DNA from: Duffyella gerundensis | GTDB taxonomy: Bacteria; Pseudomonadota; Gammaproteobacteria; Enterobacterales; Enterobacteriaceae | Direction: 5' to 3' | NCBI RefSeq assembly: GCF_001517405.1 | Contig: NZ_LN907827.1 | Span: 3,196,915-3,260,914, forward strand | Length of the DNA: 64,000 bases | Shown here: piece after piece, positions 44,472-53,623 of the stretch | Layout: every line of letters starts with the position of its first letter | Numbering within the stretch: position 1 is the stretch's first letter | Notes under the pieces: model-generated | The model's input: only the letters and a program-made list of their open reading frames with translations | The model's database searches: none | What the model was told of the DNA's origin: nothing | Program-made: the position numbers and the translations under genes

Positions 44472-44505
44472 CCGCTTCAGCGCATGCCGGGTTCGCCCGG
44501 CATCG

Positions 44506-44964
44506 CTACTCAATCGCCCTCTCGCTTTCCTCGCGTTGCCAGGCAATTTTACTGCCGAATCCCAACTTGTTATCGGTCATTTTCAGTTCCCGCAGCCGGA
44601 TCTCCCACAGCGGCGCAGAGGCTTTGCGTGCCACCGGAAAACGCTGGCAATAGGCTTCACGCGCGGCAATTTCCGCCTCGCCGCTGAGCAGCGCGATATC
44701 GCCGGTGTACTGAATACCTTTGATCAGCAGCACGCTTTTCGGCTGGCCGTTAATGGTGCCGGCCACGCGCGGCTGTTGCAGCAGCATCGCGCCGTGACGC
44801 GTATGCGTTTCGGTCATCAACCACAGCGCCATGGTTGGCTCGTTGAACACATAGAAGCAGTTGGCGCACCAGAGATCGTCGGCGGTGGCGCAGCACAGCG
44901 ACAACACATGCTGTTTTTTCAGATAGCGTGCAAGATGAGCAAAATCGGACACAATTTTTTCCAC
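44506..44964 (-). CDS. yhbP: YhbP family protein (split-barrel, FMN-binding-like)
   Basis: The C-terminal about 130 residues match E. coli Yhb[55 protein letters not shown]. Function unknown; the fold is related to pyridoxamine-phosphate-oxidase-like flavoproteins. The start is uncertain: GTG 44964 (MEKIVSDF) or GTG 44952 fit the E. coli length, while the ATG at 45045 would run antisense over yhbQ. Confidence 0.8.
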   Translation of the reverse strand: MEKIVSDFAHLARYLKKQHVLSLCCATADDLWCANCFYVFNEPTMALWLMTETHTRHGAMLLQQPRVAGTINGQPKSVLLIKGIQYTGDIALLSGEAEIAAREAYCQRFPVARKASAPLWEIRLRELKMTDNKLGFGSKIAWQREESERAIE

Positions 44965-45037
44965 TGGTTGTAAGAAGCGCTTTGCCAGCCTGCGCCGCCG
45001 CTCGTTAGAATGGCCGCGACTTAACAGGGAAGCGATG

Positions 45038-45325
45038 ATGGACAAAGCCTGGCATCTTTATATTGTGCAAACCGCTCGCGGCGCGCTTTACACCGGCATC
45101 ACGGTGGATGTGCCGCGACGGGTGCAGCAGCATCAAAACGGCACCGGCGCGCGCGCGCTACGCGGCAAGGGGCCACTGACGCTGGTTTTTCATGGCGAAG
45201 CGGGCGATCGCGCCAGCGCCTCGCGGCTGGAATATCGGGTGAAACAACTGACGCGTCCGCAGAAGGTGGCGCTGGTCAACAGCCAGCCAGCCGATCTGCC
45301 CGCCTGGCTTATGCAGTTCGGTTAA
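45038..45325 (+). CDS. yhbQ: GIY-YIG nuclease superfamily protein YhbQ
   Basis: The 95-residue protein has the GIY-YIG pattern ([16 protein letters not shown]), R and E residues ([17 protein letters not shown]). It matches UPF0213/YhbQ, reported as a small DNA endonuclease family. AGGGAAG lies upstream; ATG 45038 was preferred over 45035 for spacing. Its 3' end overlaps yhbS by 17 bp. Confidence 0.9.
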   Translation: MDKAWHLYIVQTARGALYTGITVDVPRRVQQHQNGTGARALRGKGPLTLVFHGEAGDRASASRLEYRVKQLTRPQKVALVNSQPADLPAWLMQFG

Positions 45326-45815
45326 AAGGTGCAGCGTACTCGACTAAGCCACCCTGTCCGGCAAAGGGATCATCGGCAATTTTGCGTACCTGAAACGTCG
45401 CTTCGGTACCGGGCCAGCGGCAGTGCAGCTGATACCGCGCCGCCGGTTCAAAACCATAACGACCAAACCATGCCGGATCGCCGAGTACCACCACCGCGTT
45501 GTAGCTAAAGTCACTGAGGGTATCAAGCCCTTCAAACAGCATTTGCTTACCCCAGCCCTGGCGACGAACGCTTTCATCCACCGCCAGCGGCGCAAGGCCA
45601 ACCCAGTTGAGATCTTCACCACCGAGCGTCACCGGGCTGAAGGCGGCGTAGCCCATCACCTGCCCTTCATCATCCGTCGCCACTACGCCAAGCGTCAGCA
45701 GACCATCCTCACGTAACTGCTGCACCAGCTCAGCCTCGGCTGACGTGGCAAAACAGCGACGCAGCAGACTGTCGATTCCGGCAGCGTCAACACCAATTTC
45801 GGTACGAATTAACAT
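45309..45815 (-). CDS. yhbS: GNAT-family N-acetyltransferase YhbS
   Basis: The 168-residue protein has the acetyl-CoA loop ([10 protein letters not shown]), [11 protein letters not shown] and RYGFEPA, matching E. coli YhbS over its length. The gene order with yhbQ is conserved, but yhbT, its usual neighbour, is absent here. Confidence 0.92.
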   Translation of the reverse strand: MLIRTEIGVDAAGIDSLLRRCFATSAEAELVQQLREDGLLTLGVVATDDEGQVMGYAAFSPVTLGGEDLNWVGLAPLAVDESVRRQGWGKQMLFEGLDTLSDFSYNAVVVLGDPAWFGRYGFEPAARYQLHCRWPGTEATFQVRKIADDPFAGQGGLVEYAAPFNRTA

Positions 45816-46176
45816 GAGTTACCTGCGCGAGCCATACCGGCGTTCGCGTCCTCTGTCAAAGCGGTTTTATTACGTCCTGCCAAAACAAGATGCTCGCCAT
45901 ACAGCAGCGCATCCACATCAGTGGCATCCATCCCAGATTTACGATAAAGCCGACGCCGGTAGGGGGTTGAATTACCGGACGACGTTGAAAGAATAGCGTA
46001 TTCGGGTCAGCTTTTCGCGTTGCAATAAGATCGGCATAGCAGCAGCATGAGCCAGCCGCCATTTTTACAATACGGTGAACGATGTGCCCGACGGGTTGTA
46101 TATTTTGCCATATTACCTGAGAGTAAATGGCTGCTGGATCAACAAACCGGTGATTTCCCGGCTATCTGGAGGAGTG
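45816..46176. other. Intergenic region after yhbS
   Basis: No gene, RNA or operator copy is recognised. It holds the promoters for the divergent yhbS and laccase-domain genes; yhbT of the E. coli order is missing at this spot. Confidence 0.4.
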
Positions 46177-46893
46177 ATGGAGAGTTCGCAGAGTCGTTAT
46201 TCAACTAAGCTGGCGGCGCTGGGCTGGCTGGAGCACGCTTTTCTGCCTGCCGGAATGCCGCCACCTGATGCCTGCGCGTTCGCTCATCAGCGCCACAGCG
46301 CGGTTGCCGTAGATGCTGAGCAGGCCTTTCCGCCTAAATCGGTGGACGCTGATGCGGTGATCGGCCGTGGCGAACGGGCGGTAGCAATCTATACCGCTGA
46401 CTGTTTACCGGTGCTGATTGCTGATAATCGTCATCATCAGGTAGCGGCGGTTCATGCCGGATTGCAGGGCGCGCTGGCAGGTGTGCTGTTCAGCGCGGTA
46501 GAGGATTTACTTAGCCAGGGTTCCCGGCCAGAAGATTTATGGGTGGCGATCGGTCCGGCAATCTCACCCTGCTGCTATGAGCTGGGTGAAGATCGGCTGG
46601 CGGCGATTCAGGCCAATCCGCGGCTGCAACAGCCTGTGCGCTGGCATCGCGACCGGCCGCTGAATCCGCTGGCGGTGCGTCCACAGGCGGCGGCGCAGCA
46701 ACAGGGCATCTGGTTTGACTTGCCGCAACTGGGCAAACAGATGCTGGCGCAACAGGGCATTCCGACGGCGCAGATCGAGCTGCTCAACGTCTGCACCTAC
46801 TGCATGGCCGAGCCGCAATCGAGTTACCGGTACAACAGCCATCATGGCAGCGGTTACGCCTCGCGCTACGCCTGGATCCGCCGCAAATCCTGA
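46177..46893 (+). CDS. Laccase-domain (YfiH/YlmD-like) protein
   Basis: The 238-residue protein of the multicopper-polyphenol-oxidase-like family has members acting as purine nucleoside phosphorylase/adenosine deaminase or on peptidoglycan precursors. Conserved elements: HQRHS, TADCLPVL, HAGLQG and CTYCMAEPQSSYRYN. The usual HAGWRG motif is altered to HAGLQG, and the N-terminus is shorter than E. coli YfiH (about 243 with different spacing), so this may be a divergent paralogue rather than the yfiH orthologue. GGAGGAG precedes the ATG at 46177. Confidence 0.8.
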   Translation: MESSQSRYSTKLAALGWLEHAFLPAGMPPPDACAFAHQRHSAVAVDAEQAFPPKSVDADAVIGRGERAVAIYTADCLPVLIADNRHHQVAAVHAGLQGALAGVLFSAVEDLLSQGSRPEDLWVAIGPAISPCCYELGEDRLAAIQANPRLQQPVRWHRDRPLNPLAVRPQAAAQQQGIWFDLPQLGKQMLAQQGIPTAQIELLNVCTYCMAEPQSSYRYNSHHGSGYASRYAWIRRKS

Positions 46894-46897
46894 CGCC

Positions 46898-47599
46898 TTA
46901 TACGCCTGGCATCAGATCGTTGCTGTATTTAAACAGCTCGGAATCGGAGCGCAGGCCAAGCTTTTTCAGCGCAGATTGCTTCTGGCCGCTGACCGTTTTA
47001 CGGCTGCGTTTAAACTTGATGGCAATCTGCGACACGCTCAGCCCATCCAGATAACAGCGCACTACCTCAACTTCGCGCGGGCTGAGCAGCTTGACCTTTT
47101 CATACATCATGCCGCTGGTTTTTACCCCCAGCGTTTCATGAATGGCATCCTCATTGACCACGTAGAGGTTTTCAATTTCGTAGGCCAGGCCCGGCGACAG
47201 AAAAATGCGGCCGTTTGCTACCTGACGAATCGCCTGGAAAATATCGGCCATATTATGGCTTTTGCCGATAAATCCGCTGACACCGGCGCTGAGCACCATT
47301 TTAACGATCGCCGGGCTTTCCAGCGACGACGAAATTAATATGCGCAGCCGCGGATAATGGCTGCGCAGCTGTTTAACCAGCGCCAGGCCATCCAGCTCTT
47401 TTTCACCTAATAAAAAGTCCAGCACTAATACATCGACCGGCTCTTTTTTTAACTCTGCAAAAAGTTCAACGCTTGATCCCCATGCGCCCATTAATTCCAT
47501 ATCGGGTTCGGCTTTAATACAAATATCGAACGCGGTACGAATCATTGGATGATCGTCTAACAACGCAATGCGCAATGGATTATTAAGTACTCGTTTCAT
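46898..47599 (-). CDS. RcsB-like response regulator in the type I secretion operon
   Basis: The 233-residue NarL/RcsB-type regulator has a receiver with D15/D16, D61, S90 and K113, and a C-terminal LuxR helix-turn-helix (LSPREVEVVRCYLDGLSVSQIA, RKTVSGQKQSALKKLGL) closest to RcsB. AAGGAAG lies 7 bases before the ATG at 47599. It is the last gene of the leftward secretion operon, 103 bp after the TolC-like gene. It differs in type from the two EvgA-like regulators of the window, so it may bind other sites, for example as an RcsB-like partner. Confidence 0.88.
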   Translation of the reverse strand: MKRVLNNPLRIALLDDHPMIRTAFDICIKAEPDMELMGAWGSSVELFAELKKEPVDVLVLDFLLGEKELDGLALVKQLRSHYPRLRILISSSLESPAIVKMVLSAGVSGFIGKSHNMADIFQAIRQVANGRIFLSPGLAYEIENLYVVNEDAIHETLGVKTSGMMYEKVKLLSPREVEVVRCYLDGLSVSQIAIKFKRSRKTVSGQKQSALKKLGLRSDSELFKYSNDLMPGV

Positions 47600-47702
47600 C
47601 AGTACTTCCTTTTCAGTCCTTGATGTTGATTCATCACGTAAGATAATGACCTGATATATTGCAATTCCTCGCAATAACAGCCTGTATAACTTATTTTCTT
47701 TT

Positions 47703-49601
47703 TTATATCGGGCTACCGGCGAGCCACGGAATTAACTGACCGGCGGAAGCATTGCCACGGAAAATAGCGGCATAACCATCGTAACGATTGCTGACTTCAC
47801 TGATCCGGTTATTGTGATAATCCGTTTCAGCACCTAATACATCCAGCAGGGTACGGCGGCCCAGGTGATACCACTGGTCGAAAAAGTCGAGTCGGATCCG
47901 ATCCGATTCCACGGTTAAATTACTGTACAGCTCTGCGCGGTCGAGCATGGCGTGCGCATCCTGATCGGCCTTGCGAATGCGGTTTTCATATTCCAGCCGC
48001 ATTTCGCGCATCTGCTGCAGGCTGGTTTCAGCACGCTGCACGGCTGCCCGCTCTGATGCACGGTTTGAGCCGCCGCGGAACAGTGGCCAGCTGACGTTCA
48101 GACCCGTCTGCCACGCCTGTTGGTTGCCTAACTGATCTTCCTGCGTGCTTTTGGACACCGTCCAGTTGAGCTTCGGCATTGCTGAGGCTTTTACCGCATC
48201 GATCTCCTTCTGCGCGGCACGTGCCTCGGCCTGCGCGCGCTGAATCGCCGGGTGATCTTCCAGACGTTGCAGCAGGCGCGCAAGATTGGCGGGCTGTAAA
48301 TTCCAGCGCGGCGTTTGCGGCAAAGGCACCTGCGTTTCGCCCAGCAGGCGATGCAGGGTTATTTCCGCATCGCGCGCGCGCGATACGGCGCTGTCGAGCA
48401 GACTCTGCGCCTGTAACAGTCTGCTGCGCGCCTGCGTCAGCTCGCTGCGTCGGCCCTGGTCCGCCTTTACAATGCCGCTGAGCATGGTGGTCAGCTCGTT
48501 CATGCGCGCCACATAGCTTTTGCTCAACTCAATAACCTGACGTTCTTTGGTCAATGTAATCAGTGCGTTACTCACCTGCAATGCCACATCTTCCTGCTGG
48601 GCGATGATCGCCTGCTGGCTGGCGGTTAACGTCTCCTGACGGCTGGCAATGGTGCTGGCGGTCTGACCAAAGTCATACAAGTTGGTCGCCATATTGATGC
48701 CAAAAGCCGGCATGCTCGACTGTTTGCTGCGCTGCCCATCACCGAACTGCAAAGAAGGCGACTGGGCATTCACATCCAGCTGCGGCCAGCGTTGGCCTTT
48801 GGCTTCATCCACGTTGGCTTCCGCCATCGAACTTTGCGCTTTAACCGCCATCAACTGCGGGTTAATGCTCCACGCCTGACGCACCGCGCGCATAAAAATC
48901 TGCTGCAGCTGAGCTTCAGATGGCCCCGCCACCGTGCGGCCCGGCGTCGGCAGCGTGGCCGGGAGCGCGGCGTAATCGGTTAACGTTGGCTCACGACGAT
49001 ACGGTGTGACACTTTGCTGGCCTGTGGTGGGTAGCGTTTTCGTGCTCTGCGGTTCCACCTTGCGGAAAACAATCACCTCTTCGTCGTTGTTTTCCTGCTG
49101 CAGAAAGCCGCCGCGCGTCGCCGCCGGTGCGCTACGGGTCAGATAACCGGCATTATTGCTGCTGGCTGTCTTGCGGCGAGGCAGCAGATGCGGCGCGGTT
49201 GTCTTACCGCTTAGCGCACGTTCGCCGCCTGTGCGCGCCACGGGTGCCGATGCGCGGCCAAACGGCTGAGGCTGCGGTGGCACCGTGGCCTTCACTGCCG
49301 GCGGCGGTATGACAGCAGCCGGCTGCGGTACCCTGGCAAATGACGTCGCAGGCTGACGGGCAGGCTGAGTGCGCACTGGCGCAACGACCGGATTAGCCAC
49401 CGCCCGCGTACGCGGCACGGCCCTCGGTGCGGGTGAAGCGATTGTCGGACGACTATTTTCACTCGCCATCTGACTGAATAAGTAGAGCTCCTCATCGCTG
49501 GCATAAAGCGGCGCGCTGTGCCCGCTCATTGCCAGTAGAATAATTAATGCCAGTTTTTTAGGTCGCCTGGTAAAAGAAACAGCAAGTTGAATATTACGCA
49601 T
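47703..49601 (-). CDS. TolC-family outer-membrane channel with long Pro-rich N-terminal extension
   Basis: The 632-residue protein has a signal peptide (LALIILLAMSGHSAPLYA) and residues about 35-225 of low complexity, rich in Pro, Ala, Arg, Thr and Val. A TolC/LapE-type outer-membrane efflux domain follows (from SEAQLQQIFMRAVRQAW), with two coiled-coil repeats and YHLGRRTLLDVLGAE near the end. TolC proteins are about 420-490 residues; the extension of about 190 residues is unusual and would lie in the periplasm. It is the third gene of the secretion operon, five bases after the HlyD-like gene, and should form the outer-membrane exit for the Ig-like cargo. Confidence 0.88.
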   Translation of the reverse strand: MRNIQLAVSFTRRPKKLALIILLAMSGHSAPLYASDEELYLFSQMASENSRPTIASPAPRAVPRTRAVANPVVAPVRTQPARQPATSFARVPQPAAVIPPPAVKATVPPQPQPFGRASAPVARTGGERALSGKTTAPHLLPRRKTASSNNAGYLTRSAPAATRGGFLQQENNDEEVIVFRKVEPQSTKTLPTTGQQSVTPYRREPTLTDYAALPATLPTPGRTVAGPSEAQLQQIFMRAVRQAWSINPQLMAVKAQSSMAEANVDEAKGQRWPQLDVNAQSPSLQFGDGQRSKQSSMPAFGINMATNLYDFGQTASTIASRQETLTASQQAIIAQQEDVALQVSNALITLTKERQVIELSKSYVARMNELTTMLSGIVKADQGRRSELTQARSRLLQAQSLLDSAVSRARDAEITLHRLLGETQVPLPQTPRWNLQPANLARLLQRLEDHPAIQRAQAEARAAQKEIDAVKASAMPKLNWTVSKSTQEDQLGNQQAWQTGLNVSWPLFRGGSNRASERAAVQRAETSLQQMREMRLEYENRIRKADQDAHAMLDRAELYSNLTVESDRIRLDFFDQWYHLGRRTLLDVLGAETDYHNNRISEVSNRYDGYAAIFRGNASAGQLIPWLAGSPI

Positions 49602-49606
49602 TATTA

Positions 49607-50848
49607 TTATCGCTCACGAAAGGCTTCTTTAGCTTTCAACACGGGTTTCAATAAATAATCGAGAATCGTTTTCTCACCGGTACGTATTTCTACCGATGCC
49701 ACCATGCCGGGAATAATAGGTAACTCTTTTCCACCTGCATTAAGCGTGCTGCTATCGGTAAGAATTAATACGCGATAATACGTATCGTCCGGTCTGCCCG
49801 CCGCTGATTTTTGATCGTCCTTCAGCGTATCCGGACTAATATGCTCAACCGTGCCGTGCAGGCCACCATATATGGCATAGTCATAGGCGGTTATTTTTAC
49901 TGTTGCCGGTAAACCCGGGTGCAAAAATGCCACGTCGGAAGGCCGTATTTTCCCTTCAACTAACAGTTGATCTTCCAGTGGAACAATTTCCAGAATATGT
50001 TCACCCGGCTGAATAACACCACCAATGGTATTTACCCGCACATTTTTTACCGTGCCGCGTACCGGTGCGGTCATGGTAGTGCGCTCAACGATATCCAGAC
50101 GTCCGGCCAGGTTTTCTACCGTTTGCGACAGTTCCAGCTCCAGCCGTAACAGCTCTGAGTTAGCCTCGCTCTGATAGCGGTTTTTACGCTCGACAATCTG
50201 TGACTGAATGTCGTTGGCCTGACGGCGCATCCTCAGCATTTCCACTTCGGAGAGCAAACCTTTCGCTGCCAGCGGCTCGGCGAGACGAATTTCGCTCATC
50301 GAGAGCGCATAGCTGCGTTCCAGGGAACGTACGCTGTCATTTAATGCGCTGAGTCGCGACTTCCATGCTCGCGTCTCCTGCTCAACCAGCGCCGGATCGG
50401 CCTGCACTTCCTCATCAAACACCAGCGGCTGACCATAGGATTCGGCGCGCAGACGCGTAATGGTGGCCTTCAGACCCTGCACTTTACTGAACACTTCGCG
50501 ATAGCTCGACTGCGCGCGGGTCGGATCGATTTTTAAAAGCACATCGCCGCGATTAACCACCGAACCTTCACGCACGTTCATCTCCGCCAGAATGCCGCCT
50601 TCGAGGCTCTGAATAATCTGCTCGCGACTCTTGGAGATGATCTTGGCATCGCCTTTGGTAATCTCTTCCACGCGGGCAAATTTAGCCCAGGTTAAGCCAC
50701 CGACAATCACCGCGATAATCAGCCAGATCACCAGTTTTGAACCCGGCGTTGACTGCGCCATCAGCGACGCCTGAACGTCATTCATAAACTCTGCGTCGCT
50801 GGCGGAAAGCGCAGGCTTTTTATTACGTCGAAAAAGAGCCGCGATCAT
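49607..50848 (-). CDS. HlyD-family membrane fusion protein (LapC-like)
   Basis: The 413-residue periplasmic adaptor has a short cytoplasmic N-terminus, one transmembrane helix (LVIWLIIAVIVGGLTWAKF), lipoyl halves (KIISKSREQIIQSLEGGILAE, MTAPVRGTVKNV), a coiled-coil hairpin, and the C-terminal HlyD tail. It links the ABC transporter to the TolC-like channel. It overlaps the transporter gene by four bases. Confidence 0.93.
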   Translation of the reverse strand: MIAALFRRNKKPALSASDAEFMNDVQASLMAQSTPGSKLVIWLIIAVIVGGLTWAKFARVEEITKGDAKIISKSREQIIQSLEGGILAEMNVREGSVVNRGDVLLKIDPTRAQSSYREVFSKVQGLKATITRLRAESYGQPLVFDEEVQADPALVEQETRAWKSRLSALNDSVRSLERSYALSMSEIRLAEPLAAKGLLSEVEMLRMRRQANDIQSQIVERKNRYQSEANSELLRLELELSQTVENLAGRLDIVERTTMTAPVRGTVKNVRVNTIGGVIQPGEHILEIVPLEDQLLVEGKIRPSDVAFLHPGLPATVKITAYDYAIYGGLHGTVEHISPDTLKDDQKSAAGRPDDTYYRVLILTDSSTLNAGGKELPIIPGMVASVEIRTGEKTILDYLLKPVLKAKEAFRER

Positions 50849-53298
50849 TTTTCCTCCCCGGCGATGGTCGCCTGCGTTGTTGCTGCTGGCGCCCGTTTTG
50901 CGATCGCCGCCGCAGCCGTTTGTTGGTCAGGCGACGTTGTCGCGCTGTGGGTTGTAGATGGTTCAGCCTCAGGTTGGGCCGTTTTCTTCAGTCTGGGCGG
51001 CGCTTTTGCCGGTATCGGCGCTGAAGGTCCCTGCTGAGCTGCGGCCTCCGGCTGCTGTTGCTCGGGCTGCTGGGGTTGCTGCTGTTGCAGACGGTCGGCT
51101 TTCTCTTTGGCCTGCAAAGACGCCATCACCTGCTCTTTGGATCCATCGGCTGCCACTTTGCCCTCATCAATGATGATGACCCGTTCAACCAGCGCCAGCA
51201 GCGAAGGACGGTGTGTCACCACGACCAGCGTATGGCCCTCAACGGCGCGGCGCAGATGCTGCAGGAAAAGCGTTTCTGTCTGGCTATCCATCGCGCTGGT
51301 CGGTTCATCGAGCAGCAGCACTTTTGGACGGGCCAGCAGCGTACGGGCCAGAGAAACCAGTTGGCGCTGGCCGCCTGACAGCCCTTCCCCCATCTCACCA
51401 ATCATCATATTGATGCCGCTGGGATGACGGGCGGCGATCTGATCCAGACCGGTTAGTCTCAGCACGCGCAGCAGTTCATTGGCGGTGGCATTCGGCGAGC
51501 CAATCATCACGTTTTCACGCAGCGTGCCGTAGAACAGGCGGGCTTCCTGGCCGACGTAGCCCACGCTTTTGCGCCAGTCGGCGGGATCGATCTGGTTAAC
51601 GTCCAGACCGCTGCTGAACATCTGGCCGTTTACCGGCTGATAAAGCCGTGCCATCACACGCAGCAGCGTAGATTTACCGCTGCCGATGCGTCCGAGGATC
51701 GCCACGCGATCGCCGGCAGCGATGTCCAGCGAGATGCCGGTCAGCACCGGTGGGTTAGGCTTCATCGGCGGAGCAGGATAGGAAAAGTTAATATCTTTCA
51801 GGCTGAGCTGGCCATCCAGCGGCGGATTTGCCAGGTATTCGCGGGTACTGTCGCGATCAACCGGCATTTCCATCAGCTTGGTTAATGAACTCATCGCCGC
51901 TTTCGCCTGCTGATAACGCACGGCAAGGCCAATGACCTGCCCCAGTGGCGCCGTGGCACGGCCAGCCAGCATCACGGTGGCGATCATCGCCCCCATGGTG
52001 AAGGTGCCTGCATCAATCAGATACACCCCTACAACAATCAGTATCACGGTCTGAAACTGCTGCAGGAAGGTCACGACGCCGGTTGCCAGCGTCGAATAAC
52101 GCTTCGATTTCATTGAGTTGGCAGATTGCAGGGCGCTGAAATTTTCCCAGCGGCGCTGCATATAGGACTCGCCGCCCACTGCCTTCAGCGTTTCCATACC
52201 TTCGATCGATTCAATCAGCACGCCTTGCTTTAACGAGGCATCACGCAGGTTTTCCTTCATGATCTTCGCCAGCGGCCACTGGATCGCGGCGCTAACCAGA
52301 ATGATCAGCGGGATCATCAGCAGCGGCACAATAGCCAACGGGCCGCCAATGAAGTAGATGACGAACACGAACATCAGGATAAAGGGCAGATCGGAGAGAG
52401 CGGCCAGCGTCGCCGAGGCAACAAAATCGCGCACTGATTCAAACTCGCGCAGCTGGTTAGCAAAGGTGCCTGAAGAGGCAGGCTTGTGCTCCATCTGCAC
52501 CGACAGCGCCTGGCGGAACAGCATGGCACCTAACACCAGGTCCGCTTTTTTACCGGCCATATCGAGCAGGTGCGCGCGAGTAAAGCGGGTAATGGCTTCG
52601 AAAATCATGGCGATGGTTACACCGATAGCCAGTGACCATAGCGTAACAAAGGCCTGGTTCGGCACCACGCGATCGTAGACGTTCATGGTAAAAAAGATGC
52701 TCGCCAGCGCCAGCACGTTGATTAGCACCGCCGCAATAGCGGCGCTGCGATAATAGCTGCGGTAACGCCATAACGTACTGAACAGCCAGTGCCCTTTAGT
52801 CTCAGGCAGCGTGGCGCTCATGCGCGCATCAACTTTAGCCTGCGGTTTCGCCATAATGGCAAATCCGGCGTAGATTTCGCTGAGCTGGGCGTGATCCATC
52901 TCCACCGCATCTGCGCTGATTTCCGGCATGATCAGCTGATAACGAAGCTCGCGTTTATTTTCCTCATTGGTATGGATGCGCCGTGACAGCATAATGCAGC
53001 CACCGCCGCCTTTGCGCAGCAGGATGATTGGCATCAATTGTTCAGGCAGTTCGTTACTGCGACGTTCAACCATTCCACCGACAATCCCGGCATTTTCCAG
53101 TGCCTTTAGTGCCAGTGAAGGAGAGAGCAGCATTGCGGTAGGCAATCCTGCAATCAGCGAGTCAGGTGAACGGCTTAGTTTATAGTGCTCACATATCCAG
53201 ACCACGCTTTGCAGCAGCGTGTCGTCTATTTTGGTATCTGCTCGAGCAACACTGCGCGCATCCAGCTCATTGGCCAGAATGGCTTCTTCCGTGTTCAT
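50845..53298 (-). CDS. Type I secretion ABC transporter (LapB-like) with Gln/Pro-rich C-tail
   Basis: The 817-residue exporter has an N-terminal C39-like domain without the catalytic Cys of true C39 peptidases (about 20-140), a six-helix membrane domain (about 180-460) and an ATPase domain. The ATPase has Walker A GRIGSGKST (about 540), signature LSGGQRQLVSLARTLL, Walker B VLLLDEPTSAMD and the switch His. The class exports large repetitive adhesins recognised by C-terminal signals. The last about 90 residues are a low-complexity Gln/Pro/Ala tail absent from typical LapB proteins. It is the first gene of the operon, with a candidate operator 102 bp upstream. Confidence 0.92.
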   Translation of the reverse strand: MNTEEAILANELDARSVARADTKIDDTLLQSVVWICEHYKLSRSPDSLIAGLPTAMLLSPSLALKALENAGIVGGMVERRSNELPEQLMPIILLRKGGGGCIMLSRRIHTNEENKRELRYQLIMPEISADAVEMDHAQLSEIYAGFAIMAKPQAKVDARMSATLPETKGHWLFSTLWRYRSYYRSAAIAAVLINVLALASIFFTMNVYDRVVPNQAFVTLWSLAIGVTIAMIFEAITRFTRAHLLDMAGKKADLVLGAMLFRQALSVQMEHKPASSGTFANQLREFESVRDFVASATLAALSDLPFILMFVFVIYFIGGPLAIVPLLMIPLIILVSAAIQWPLAKIMKENLRDASLKQGVLIESIEGMETLKAVGGESYMQRRWENFSALQSANSMKSKRYSTLATGVVTFLQQFQTVILIVVGVYLIDAGTFTMGAMIATVMLAGRATAPLGQVIGLAVRYQQAKAAMSSLTKLMEMPVDRDSTREYLANPPLDGQLSLKDINFSYPAPPMKPNPPVLTGISLDIAAGDRVAILGRIGSGKSTLLRVMARLYQPVNGQMFSSGLDVNQIDPADWRKSVGYVGQEARLFYGTLRENVMIGSPNATANELLRVLRLTGLDQIAARHPSGINMMIGEMGEGLSGGQRQLVSLARTLLARPKVLLLDEPTSAMDSQTETLFLQHLRRAVEGHTLVVVTHRPSLLALVERVIIIDEGKVAADGSKEQVMASLQAKEKADRLQQQQPQQPEQQQPEAAAQQGPSAPIPAKAPPRLKKTAQPEAEPSTTHSATTSPDQQTAAAAIAKRAPAATTQATIAGEEK

Positions 53299-53623
53299 TT
53301 ACACTTTTCCTCTGGTGAGACAGATTGTTCTAATTAGAATTCGTTACAGGGTGATAGAACTTCTGAGAAAATTCTGACAGGCGAGGATGCAAGACCGAAC
53401 AAGACTTGTCTCGAAAAGGGGTTTTATTAACGGAAGCCAGCAGGGCAAAATAATTAAGCTGACAAAAAATAAAATTTCAAAAAGAAATAAAAACACGCTG
53501 TTACTTTATTGTAAAAAAGGGTCAGCTCAACGTGACTACAGCGGCTTTACGGTTGTTAACTGGCTGTTTTGCAAAAACATGCAGCCGCACCGATTTTCTA
53601 TGCGGCGGCATAGTGTTTGTACA
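53299..53623. other. Intergenic region upstream of the secretion operon
   Basis: Besides the operator copy, it contains AT-rich sequence and no gene. CAGAGGAAAAG precedes the transporter ATG on the minus strand. Confidence 0.5.
53401..53412. promoter_or_regulatory. Candidate operator AAGAC-TT-GTCTC before the secretion operon
   Basis: This is a one-mismatch copy of the GAGAC-NN-GTCTC inverted repeat, 102 bp upstream of the transporter start. Distance and sequence match the copies before the cargo genes. Confidence 0.6.
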
